From Aradus depressus (Eukaryota; Arthropoda; Insecta; Hemiptera; Aradidae), in NCBI GenBank assembly GCA_963662175.1, contig OY759225.1, positions 6,211,107-6,275,106 on the forward strand: 64,000 bases of DNA, in the 5' to 3' direction. The translations under genes and the position numbers were made by a program. The notes below the pieces were generated by a model. It made no database searches. It saw only the letters and a list, made by a program, of their open reading frames with translations, and was not told where the DNA came from. Shown here piece by piece: positions 54,598 through 64,000 of this stretch. Numbering within the stretch: position 1 is the stretch's first letter; the number at the start of each line of letters is the position of its first letter.

Positions 54598-55029
54598 GGA
54601 TAAGAGGGGTTTGGCGGCCCCCGACCTTTTGAGGGGCCCCAAAATTTTTTTTTTTTTTAAATGATGTGCAACCCCATCGACCCCCCATGGAAACACCATA
54701 AACTGGAAAAATGTGAATTTTTCGTATTTTATTTTTTTTCGAGCATTGAAATGAATTTCAAAGCATTTTTAACGCAGTGAAAAAATTGTTTGGGATGTGG
54801 AAATACTGTCTGAATTTTTTCAGAATTTATTTTGCAGTTCAATTGAATGTAACATCATCTTAAAGACAAAAAAACCTAAAAAAATCGTTATTTGTTTTTA
54901 ATTAAGTCTATGGTTTTAGGATTCAGACTTGAACAAAAATGACGACCTAAATATCATTGAAAGCTACAATCACACTCCACAAAATAAGCCGAAGTAGACT
55001 CAATTCGGTTGCTTCTAGTCGCCGATACC

Positions 55030-55450
55030 TCAATTTGAGTAGAACTAGAATTTTGAATTTATGCGATTTTGGCCTTTCAAATAATGTTACAGTTCAATTA
55101 AACGAAAAATGCACAAAAAAAGTGTTCATCTAGGGGTTTTCGAGGTCGCTGATCATGAATTTAATGTCAAAAACTAATTTTGATACATGACAGCTGTCAA
55201 AAATGCTGTCAACAAGTAACAAAAATGTCGTTTCTTAAATTTTTTTAAAAAATGCTCGAAATATGGTTTATCTAGGAGTTTTCCAGGGCGCTGATCATAA
55301 ATTCAATGTCCAAAACATGTTTTGACACATGAAAGCTGTCAAAAATGCTGCCAACAAGAGTAAAAAATTTCATTTTGTAAATCAAAACCCGAATTTTGAA
55401 TTTATGCGAATTCGGCCATTCGAATTATGTTCATCATGTCACAATTCAAA
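55030..55450. repeat. Direct repeat pair, ~130-bp units
   Basis: CATCTAGGGGTTTTCGAGGT, CGCTGATCATGAATTTAATG and AGCTGTCAAAAATGCTG recur about 130 bp apart with ~80% identity by eye. AATTTTGAATTTATGCGA flanks the pair on both sides. Confidence 0.7.
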
Positions 55451-55829
55451 TTAACCCGAAAACACTCGCGCTTTGTTGGATGTTTTTGTCTAACAACAAA
55501 AATCCCACTCGGTTATCTTTCTCGGTGCGGCAAAATGCTATACGCGCGAGTGACGCCTGGTTAATGAATTTTTTGCTTTTGAAAAACTGTGAGAAGAATT
55601 GTAACCATTGAGTAACATCTAGGGTAACCATTTCGGCTTGATATCCCGACCAATAATGTTAGTAGATATTTTAATTAGTGTTTTCTTTGTGCAATTATAT
55701 ATATCTTGTTACAATTACAAACAATTTTACGAATGACAAAACAGGTGTTTTAAAGGTCAAGTTACTTATAATAATATTCAATGAACTAATGTAGATATAC
55801 ATAACATTGTAAAATAATAACTTATATCG

Positions 55830-58232
55830 TTAATCTTCGTCACTGTCTTCGTTTATGACAGGTTCGACTCTTTCAACTTGGAATAGATTTGTTAGAATTT
55901 GAGCTGGGCGGATAATTTTTGACAAATATCGCGCATGACTCAAAAAGTAAATGATTGTTGCAACATGTGCACAACAACCAACAGCTCTAAGCCCATTCGC
56001 ACAATCGCAGACGTACTCTTTTATACCGCCACATCCAATAGTATCAGGGGCGTAATGAACGTAACACTTGTACACTTTTCTGGTTATATGCCTTGACTTA
56101 ACTTCACATTTCAAAATGGTATTGTCCTCTAATAAGTATTGAATGTTAAGAAGTCCTTCTTCGGTATACATTTTAGCTAAGTAAGAAACAGTTTGCGATA
56201 ATTGATAAGAACCTGTAAAAAGAATCTTCAAATCTTTTTCTGTCAATTCTGGGAAGTTTGATACATCGTTGGATGTTAACGGTTTGAAGATCCTTTTTTT
56301 TTCTATTCCAGTTTCCTTCTTCGACCACTTTCGCTAATGAATTATCAACGTTCTTTTTTAGCAACATTTGTTCGGCAATTTCATCTTGTAAGCCGGTGTC
56401 GTAATTCAGTCTTTTACCAAACATATTAACCAAAAAATTCGCTACTCTGCAATAAACTTTTGCTGACGGCAACAATTTATTGTCGAGTTGATTATGCAAC
56501 AATTTGAATTTAGTACCGATGATACCGTGAACCGCCTCTACCACCCACCTCAATTTCGTTACAAATCTACTTTCGTTTGCCTCTATGTTTGTCTTTTGCC
56601 TTTCAACGCTGGCATCAACGCAACAAACCCTTCAGATTCTAAGTAACCTTTGACGTCTCTAAACCCTCTATCAAGTATGAAAACATCACCTTTTTTGAGA
56701 ATTGATCTCAATCCATTTGGATCTCAGAGTATGCTTTTCATGATCTGTGCATCATTCAAAGTCCCTTCGTAGGGCCCGTAAACATCGATTACATATGAAG
56801 ACTACAGGGGAAAAAGGGGGAATGTGGTAAATTATGATTTTTGGTAATTCGAATTTTAAAGTTTGACCCATAGTTCTAGTCCTTTTTCCTTCCCCTATGT
56901 ATGTATACTTTAATCCCTCAAGTTCAATTACTCATCATTTGTGATATACATAAATGTGGGAAATTATGTGCAATAAATCACTCTAAATAATCAGTTTATT
57001 TAATAAAAAACACAAAATTTCCAAAAAATACTGGGGAAGAAGGGGGAACGTCACAAAAAAACTGAGGAAGAAGGGGGAACTCCAGAATAAAATGGGACCG
57101 AGGCTGTGAACGAAAAATTTATTTAACAGTGCTGTTATTACTTTATTTTTCTTGTGGGTTTCTTTTTACTTCTCTTCTCTTTGATGTGGCGAAGATGTGT
57201 GAGATATCAAGGACGCTCTGCGACCGCTAGTCCCCCTTTTTGTCTGGTAGCACAGAGCTTCCCCCTTCTTGCGCGGTAATTTTTCGAAGGTGAACTGTTT
57301 TATCTTAGCACCCATCATCTTCTCCCCTTATTTGAACGTGTTCAATGAAAGTAGACTAACCGTGGAAGTTGTTGCCAACTCTAACTCATTTTTTTTTAAA
57401 AAGTGACCTTCCCCCTTTTTCCCCTGTAGTCTTCATGTGAATCTGTAGTACAAACTGTGAACGGTTTACAAAGTGGACATTTTTTTAGCCCCGAATAGGA
57501 TTTTCTTTGGTAACAGTTATTGCTACTTTTTTCGTGTCGAAGGTATGTTCCGTCAGCAATCAAAATCAAACGATTCTCAAATCCGTGTAATTTTTTTACA
57601 TAAGGTGATGTGTGATTAGCTATTAAATCATCACGAGAACAAGCTTGCGCCTTGAAACGAAATGGCAAAACGTCTTTCTCAAACGAATTCAAAACTGATT
57701 CGCAATAATCAGATACTTTTTGTTCGTACTTAATATCGAAAATTGACGCAGTTATGCTGTTGGAATTCCCAGGTATTAATTTGAAAAGAAATACGAAAAG
57801 AGCTTGATTAACGCTGCTATTTTCAGAATTCCGCATCGAGACTAACAAGTTTTTTAAAGTGTTGATTTGTTCAACTGTTAAACCAGTTAACGATTTTATG
57901 CGCTCGTTGGATAAATTGTTATCATCTACTCTGTCTAATATGCTGTTATTACAATTTTGAGAGAGTGTGTTCAAAAATAATACCAACTCGTCAGAGTCGA
58001 TAGCACACGTATTCGAAAAAATTTGCAATTTCGGAATTTCATCAACGTAGAAGCGATCACTGATGAGATGTTCAGGGCAACAACGATTGTTTTTACGAAT
58101 GAAAATTCTTGAACTTACAAATACCTGTAATCGAGCTTTAAACGGACGGACGATATAGTTCTTATTATGAACAAGACAAACGCAACAATATCTCAAAATT
58201 TCGAACTTGGTGTTATGGGGGGCCGGAAACAC
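55830..58232 (-). pseudogene. DDE (Tnp4-type) transposase with C-terminal SWIM finger, split by a MITE
   Basis: Reading 58232 to 55830: a Cys/His-rich start (YCCVCLVHNK...CCPEH), then ADGTYLRHEKSSNNCYQRKS with the first Asp, SYVIDVYGPYEGTLNDAQIM, FILDRGFRDVKGYLESEG with the second Asp, LRWVVEAVHGIIGTKFKLLH with the Glu, and a SWIM finger, CDCANGLRAVGCCAH. This is a DDE_Tnp_4-like layout. A 638-bp TIR element interrupts it after TTDS. A stop lies at SIL(stop)DPN, and frame changes occur near 56570 and 56300, so it is inactive. The start codon is unclear. Its own TIRs were not found. Confidence 0.75.
56797..57434. mobile_element. Small TIR element inserted in the transposase
   Basis: GAAGACTACAGGGGAAAAAG GGGGAA at 56797-56822 is perfectly inverted at 57409-57434. 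The core holds further GGGAAGAAGGGGGAAC repeats. Removing it restores the reading Thr-Thr-Asp-Ser-Tyr-Val-Ile-Asp across the junction. No ORF of its own. Confidence 0.85.
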
Positions 58233-58383
58233 AAAATTAGTGTTACCTCATTAATAGATTTCAGAAAATTTCAAATGTAATAAGCTCGTTTTCTGGTATA
58301 TGGCTATATTTCAAAATTTCATACGGAAAAGAAGGCGGGGTTATGGGTGGGCCTATGGGTTTACCACCCAGATGAAAAAAAAT

Positions 58384-58450
58384 AAGAGCCTCCACTGGGA
58401 TTCGCACCCACAATCTACATAGACTCCAGTTAGCGAGACGTTTTATACCA
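58384..58450 (-). mobile_element. tRNA-like SINE remnant (B box only)
   Basis: The minus strand has GGGTGCGAATCCCAGTGG preceded by CTAACTGGAGTCTATGTAGA, like the 3' half of a tRNA. There is no A box or body, so it is not a functional tRNA. Confidence 0.4.
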
Positions 58451-58524
58451 CAGTCGGAAGTTCAGGATTTGGAACTAGTAAGGGAAGTGTAAAAAAGTAT
58501 ACAATAAAACAAACTAAACATTTA

Positions 58525-58735
58525 CTAGATTGTAACAACATACTAAGATTGTCACAACATACTTAGATTGTAACAACATACTAAGATTGTAACAACATAT
58601 TAAGATTGTAACAACATACTAAGATTGTCACAACATACTTAGATTGTAACAACATACTAAGATTGTAACAACATATTAAGATTGGAACAACATACTAAGA
58701 TTGTAACAACATACTAAGATTGTCACAACATACTA
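58525..58735. repeat. 19-bp minisatellite, ~11 units, in the gene 7 3' UTR
   Basis: AGATTGTAACAACATACTA units with TAAC/TCAC variation. The parent sequence TAGAxTGTAACAACATA exists as a single copy downstream of gene 6, so this is a local expansion. It lies where the other genes have AATAAA; here AGTAAA at about 58521 would be the nearest signal. Confidence 0.9.
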
Positions 58736-58774
58736 CAACAATAGCAACCTTCACGGAAAACAACGCTCTAGGTT

Positions 58775-61700
58775 TCATGAATAATAAGAAGGTTTATAAT
58801 CCTGATTGTTGGAACTTCCTGTTCCACTTGATGAAAGAGTATTTTTGATAATATCAGAGGCCTTCTCCGCCACCATGACAGTGGCCATAAGGGGATGACC
58901 ACTGATGATTTCTGGATGAACCGAGTTGTCCACCACACGCAACTTGTCCACTCCTTTCACCCGAAGATCTCTCGAGTTGACCACCGCGTTCCTATCCCGA
59001 GGACCACCCATCCGCGCTGTGGACACACCATGAGCCAGACCATACGACTTCTGTCTCATGATGCAGTCGAGCAGTGCATCCCCGCTGGTTCCAGTACACG
59101 CTGGTATATAGCCTGTGTATATTTTCGGTGAGTATTTTCTCATAGTTGGTGTATTCATGAATTCAACGGCTTTCTGAAGTCCTTTCCTTACGATTCTATA
59201 ATCCTCTAAAACAGAAAAGTATTTTGGATCTATAACGGGTGGATCGTACACATCACTGCTTCTTAGAGTGACACTTCCACTGCTTTTTGGAACCAACAAG
59301 GCTACACGAACCACTACTATAGGAACATGCTGAGTTATATTCAAACTTTCCAAAGGAGTCCACGAGAAAAAACGAAGTTCTACGTTGGGAGTGTCCTTGA
59401 GGTCATCGACATTGATGAAAGCATTCGCCTCTTCTCCTGATGTTGTCAAAGGACCATTTTTGTTTATGGCGAAGGCTTCGATACTCCTATTCGTCCTCCA
59501 TACATCTGTGGTGATCGTGAGCCGCTGATTTATTTTGAAATAAATACCCACAGCGGGGTGATCTTTTAAATTTTGTCCAACAGGCAAGTCGACTCTGGGT
59601 TTGACCCCAATTCTGCTCAGTTCTTTCCTGGGACCGATGCCAGATAGCATGAGCAGTTTTGGTGTGTTGATGGGACCTGCGGATAGGATCACTTCCCGAT
59701 TGGCATTGATTGTGTGTTTCTTACCGTTTCTTATGTACTCTACTCCCTTAGCGCAGTTCTTATCATCAATAATAATTCTTGGAACAAGTGATCTTTTTAT
59801 TACTGTTAGATTTCTCCTTTTCGCTGCTGGAACTAAGTAGGTCATCGCAGTGGATGTTGCTATATATCCGTTACTATGAAGCTGAGTATAGTCAATAGCA
59901 AAGAGATGTTCTCCGTTATAGTCTCGGTTGGGGATGCCAAACTCTTTTCCTGCCTTGATGTACTCCGGCCTCAACTTGGTGAAGTACCTCGCGTATGAGA
60001 CAGGGAAAGGCCCGTTGTTGCCATGGTAAGGTGAGTTAGCCAGTGACGGTATTCTATAGTCCTCCAGCTTCCTGAAGTAGTTAGACACGTTCTTCCAGTT
60101 CCAGTCTGGGTTGCCGAGAGCTGCCCAATTGTCGTAGTCTTTGATGGATCCTCGGGTATATAGGATTTCGTCAATCGATGTTGTTCCTCCCAGGACATGT
60201 CCACGAGGGAAAGGACAAACACCGTTAAAGTCGTCTGAAAAAAATTAGTTAGAATTAAAATAACTAAAACATTTCAGGAATGTTTTTTTGCTGATATGAT
60301 AGGATCAGTAGATCTTCACCTAGACAGAAGTCCGTCCTGGGGACTGAAGTGAAGTTCCAGTCTTGGTCGGTGTTCCGGACAGCTCTGAAGAGAAGTTGGT
60401 TAGGACCGATTGGTCCTTCATTCCCACCTGCTTCGATTACCAGTACTGACAGTTTAGGGTTCTCGGTCAGTCTATTGGCCAGTACACAACCTGAAAATCA
60501 GTCATGTTGGAGAAATATTATGTCTTTTTTGGTACTAAGTGAAACAAGAGCAACTTGTACTGAAAAAAGAAAATAAATCCCAGAAACTAGAAATTAGACA
60601 GATGAAAGTCAAATTTCAAGAATATCAAAATCAGACAAACTCTAATAAAGTGCAAATTAAAAATGTACCTTGCGCCGATGGTATTGATGGTTTTGTAAAT
60701 ATCAAAACCATTGCTGATGCTATTGGTTTCGAACAAATAAGGGGTCAAGTAGACAGCTATTACAGTGAAAAGAATTAGTTCAAAATACGAACCATCAATT
60801 GTTTTAAAATGTGTACGAAGCTCAGACAAAAATTAATTTCTGGCCGCTTGTAAAAACAAAAAAAAGATACTGAATACTGGCATGTTTTCTCTCTCTAGTT
60901 CTGAATCAACAAATCTTCCTATTTACGTATCGGAACATATGAAAAGATAGGTACGTATGATCTTTTCAAAAGGTAAAAAACTACAAAGATTAGGAATGGT
61001 TAAATTTTTCAGGTTTCGGAGTGGCCTAATCAGGGTTCGTAAAGTTGAAGGATGTCCGGCCATTGTAATAAGATGCGAAGAGGATCTATCCCAATTTAGG
61101 AAAGAAGAAAGAGCGTACGACTCAACTGGCGTACCCACGGATTATGAAACAGACAATGACAATATTGATACTGACCAGTCTATCTCAGATCCATCTGTCT
61201 CACGGAAGAGAAAATTAAAGCCGGGAACATTTGAGAGGTTTTTAATGCCGCGGTCCCCTCTGGTAAATTCAAAGGTAAAGGACCAAAGTCACCCTCGGCC
61301 AAAATCGGTTTCTGGAATGTAAACGGCTTCAATACTCTCAACATAGCGATGCTACCCACAGAAATAAATAATTTAGTCAACTGTCTCTCTGAAACCTAGC
61401 TTCACAGCGACAACTGGAATCCACTTTCTTTCCTGGACCAATATGAAGTATACTCGACCAAAGCGGTGAAAACACTCAGTGTTGGGAGAGCGAGCGGGGC
61501 CTGGCTGTGTTTCTGAAGAAAAGTGTTGTAACTTGTGATAAAGTGTAAATATCCAATAGTCAGTGGCTTTATTTGCTTGTCAAAATCGGTGAAATTAGTT
61601 TAATATTGGGCACTGTTTACTGGAAGTTTCATTCTTTGTTTTTCAATTTTTCTGTGAACGTGTTTTTTAGTTTTTTCTATTCTCAGCATTAATTGTATTA

Positions 61701-62945
61701 TATTTGTAAATATTATTATTGATTGCCTTATTTCAAAATTCAAGAGGAAGCAATTTTTTAATTTGTATTTCCATATTTATCCATTTCATTTTCTTAATAT
61801 AATTATTTCATCTCAATACTTTACCATGTCAATTTTCATTTCTTTTTTTTCACTGTAGCTGATACACTTTATATATATTCTTTTTTATATTTTTCAATTT
61901 TATTTAAGAAGGCTGGCTGAAATCCTTCCAATGAAATGTATTTTATTTCAAATGGAATACAGATTACTATTATTATTACTAAGCGAAACGGGCGTTTTGT
62001 AAAAATAGTTGTATATATTACAAAGCTTATTTTTATTCCAAATAATTTGCCAATATTGCCGTTAATATATGTGAATAACAAAATAATAAAAAAACCTTAC
62101 CGATAATAATGTCATATGCATTATTTAATTCGGATTGGGGGGTGTCAATTACTAGCCTCAGGGTTGATAAGTTCAGCAATGGAAATGTCAAATGTGCAAA
62201 AGTGTTTGGCCGAAATCGGACGAAACTTAAAAACATTACTTCAAGGCCTAAGTACATTTTGCAAGATACCACCTACATTTATGACCTATTCAACAATCTT
62301 TTAAAATAAACGTTGTAGAGAAAACAAGATGGCGCATTTTATACTAAATACGATCCTTCGAAGGCGCTGGGTTTACAAAATTCATACCGAACAGCAACCT
62401 TAAGTGTCGTTTTCAACCCCATCTTTTTGACGTTTGCTTGATTCACATAAAACTGTTAAGACCTATCGATAAATTGATTCGTATCATAAATGCTCTGATA
62501 AAAGTAACAGAGGTTCAAATAATAAATACAATATATTTGCGTAGGATACATTACGATATAATATGTTTGTCTTCTTTCTCCTAACAAAAGTTAATTAACA
62601 TTACTTTAAGATAACCTCCACGATAATTAGTTATATTTAAATACATTATATCAGTGCTCTATATCACACAACATGAAACTAGTCCGCGCAATCATTACAT
62701 TTTGAAATCATCAAATAATATAATTTTTCAATATAGCACCTTATATCGTTTTAATAAAAAAAATTTTAAATCTTACCTGCAGTTCCACCTCCGACAATAA
62801 TGATATCATATGCATTATTTAATTCGGATTGGGGAGTGTCAATAACACTAGCTTCAGGGTTGATAAGTTCAGGTCGATAGCGGTAAACGTAGGCCAAATA
62901 TGACGCGATGAACGCGCCGAAGCTCAATTCGAGCAACAGTCCCAT
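58775..62945 (-). CDS. GMC oxidoreductase, glucose-dehydrogenase-like (gene 7)
   Basis: Coding exons 62777-62945, 60320-60490 and 58775-60234 give about 599 residues. The 56-codon first exon (MGLLLELSFGAFIASYLAYV) ends in GGGTAG, and a CAG acceptor abuts the ATG. VGGGTAG, LVIEAGG and GPINTPKLLMLSGIG are present. The catalytic pair is His515 (LAHGVSTARMGG, the closest of all to the canonical HGVGT) and His560 (ISGHPLMAT). LRVVDNS keeps the Asp. The first signature region is GHVLGGTTSIDE. With gene 6 it is the most canonical copy and probably active. Intron 2 contains LINE sequence and a broken duplicate of exon 1 (62098-62176). Its promoter is not seen before 64000 and is probably outside the window. 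Confidence 0.87.
60530..61560 (+). mobile_element. LINE 5' fragment: FP-like ORF1 and start of endonuclease
   Basis: A coiled-coil (LVLKKENKSQKLEIRQMKVK) is followed by NKVQIKNVPCADGIDGFVNI and SGLIRVRKVEGCPAIVIRCE, as in baculovirus-FP-like ORF1 proteins of insect LINEs. Then FWNVNGFNTLNIAMLPTEIN and NCLSET, with YSTKAVKTLSVGRASGAWL, correspond to an AP-endonuclease N terminus. Stops and frame changes show decay. Antisense within gene 7 intron 2. Confidence 0.65.
62098..62176 (-). pseudogene. Broken duplicate of GMC first coding exon
   Basis: The sequence matches the end of the first coding exon (LINPEAS...TPQSELNNAYDIIIG) with its donor, but 18 bases encoding VGGGTA are deleted, four bases are missing near the Val-Ile-Asp codons, and it stops at 62176 against ancestral intron sequence. 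Spelling (GATAATAATGTCATATG) is closest to genes 5 and 6. It cannot supply an FAD site. Confidence 0.8.
62177..62560. repeat. Intron 2 segment of gene 7, empty-site reference
   Basis: Matches gene 2 9370-9740 and gene 3 21208-22600 without the SINE and LINE insertions found there. Confidence 0.7.
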
Positions 62946-63019
62946 CTGAAAGTATTGACACCATATTTAGGGAAAATATAATAACTAAAATAATAAATCT
63001 GCTCTCGTGAAAAGGAGAC

Positions 63020-63300
63020 CGCAACAGTTATAAATTCACATATGCAATTTTGTGACGATACATTCATTCTATAGGCAGTTGTTAGAGTTTTTATGTTAAG
63101 CCTCCCCCTTTAATCTCTTTCTTTGGTGGAACAGTTGTCGTCGCTAGAACAGTTGTCGTCGCTAGAGCAGTTGTCGTCGCTAGAACAATTGTCGCGTCAC
63201 ATTTCAGAACATTGTTTGTGTCTGGAGTTGCCATATTCTGGGACAAACAGAGAGATATTTTTAACTCCGCATCGAATTTTTGACCGATTACATAACTTCG
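63020..63300. repeat. Dispersed repetitive element with 18-bp minisatellite
   Basis: Family units (ATACATTCATTCTATAGGCA; CATCGAATTTTTGACCGATT) surround four copies of GAACAGTTGTCGTCGCTA at 63129-63195. Confidence 0.6.
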
Positions 63301-63739
63301 CCAATCCTCTTGTGCAAGAATTATCTACAAACACTCTTCCACAAATCCCCCACGACGCCTCAAGCGGATATGGCAGAGGGACCTGCTCCAGGACTAGCCT
63401 GGACTCCTCTTCAGTCACTTACCTCAGCAATACAGCCACGCACTTGACACTGCTCTAATTTTTTTTAACGCATCAGCTGCTGTGGCCATTAGCGTTTCCA
63501 AAATAGGATTAGCGGTAGCGACGGAAAAGTATGGTGAGAAGTGTCGGACATTCCAGTGGTAGCGTCGATTCTAGGAAGGAGAGATCCTTAGATGGTAGGT
63601 AAAGGTGGAGGATGGAGGAGACAACCAGCCAGCCTAGCACCAAGTCTAGGGGGAGTTGTCACAACGGATAGCAAGCCACCTCTTGGTGGCCAGAGCGCTT
63701 CCCATCGCACCGCCTGTCCTTCAGTAAACCATCACTCAA

Positions 63740-64000
63740 TGAATTTCAACTAAATATGCATGAATATGTATATCTCTTTCAGAAATTCAATTAAGTTCCT
63801 GAATCTAGGTGTTCTCTCCTTAAATATATCTTGGAGGGTTGCAGGCATGCTGTTATTTTCCCGATACCTTGCCAGCTTCTGACAATCTTCAATGACATGT
63901 CTCACCGTCAGCAACTCCCTACAGAGGACACACCTTGGAGGTCTGTTCCCCACCAGGAGGTGCCCATGAGTCACTCTCGTATGGCCAATGGCCACTCTTC
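63740..64000 (-). mobile_element. I-type LINE C-terminal fragment
   Basis: The minus strand encodes EEWPLAIGHTRVTHGHLLVG, CVLCRELLTVRHVIEDC and FRNLIEFLKEIYIF to a stop near 63750. Same knuckle as 1745-2330. It runs off the window edge. Confidence 0.75.

Noticed and set aside
58525..58735. CRISPR-like regular repeats (also 29110-29575 and 47448-47577)
   Set aside because: The units are contiguous without unique spacers and lie in a eukaryotic gene cluster; they are minisatellites.
5563..62945. Operon or trans-spliced unit
   Set aside because: At least five genes have their own TATA promoters and all have their own 3' UTRs, so the same-strand order reflects tandem duplication.
63123..63458. 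111-codon ORF with EQLSSL repeats
   Set aside because: The repeated peptide is only a translation of an 18-bp minisatellite.

Overview
The window is eukaryotic, AT-rich and full of transposable elements. It has spliced genes with GT-AG introns, TATA/initiator promoters, tRNA-derived SINEs and arthropod-type retroelements (Jockey, RTE, I-like, BEL/Pao, Penelope-like). An insect is the best reading. A hemipteran such as a planthopper is plausible, but that is a guess. No bacterial or organellar genes are seen.

The host genes form one tandem array, all on the minus strand, of GMC oxidoreductases (glucose-dehydrogenase-like flavoproteins). There are six apparently intact genes (numbered 2 to 7 by coordinate: 7509-10440, 18068-23765, 26819-29070, 34962-37205, 45672-49713, 58775-62945) and one 5'-truncated, frameshifted pseudogene (gene 1, 5563-6908). 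The architecture is constant. A tiny non-coding leader exon with a TATA box lies 1-4 kb upstream. The first coding exon carries an N-terminal hydrophobic anchor and half of the FAD-binding glycine motif. A second coding exon is always exactly 171 nt, and a long last exon carries both GMC signatures and the catalytic region. All coding introns are phase 1. The reconstructed proteins are 592-601 residues.

The most striking biology is in the active site. Genes 4-7 keep a His/His pair at the two conserved GMC catalytic positions. Genes 1-3 have Leu and Ser there, although the reading frames of genes 2 and 3 are intact. Another conserved position (Asp after LRVV) also erodes along the array from gene 7 to gene 1. 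The array looks like serial duplication with loss or change of catalysis at one end.

Region by region: 0-5 kb holds LINE, SINE and MITE debris and a perfect 122-bp palindrome. 5-14 kb holds genes 1 and 2 with the gene 2 promoter. 14-18 kb holds an RTE fragment and a head-to-head inverted, internally deleted BEL/Pao element. 18-25.7 kb holds gene 3, whose second intron took up an RTE, a Jockey and a long-TIR element. 26-33.4 kb holds gene 4 and its promoter, with Penelope-like endonuclease remnants and a minisatellite in intron 1. 33.7-34 kb holds a palindromic element with hammerhead-ribozyme-like cores. 35-38.5 kb holds gene 5. 39-45 kb holds hAT, DDE and long-inverted-repeat elements. 45.6-51.4 kb holds gene 6 with an I-type LINE in an intron. 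51.5-58.4 kb is a transposon block with a SWIM-finger DDE transposase split by a small TIR element. 58.5-63 kb holds gene 7, which carries a second, broken copy of its first coding exon. The remainder is LINE debris. The genes share promoter and 3' UTR sequence, so they are probably co-expressed paralogues; they are not an operon.
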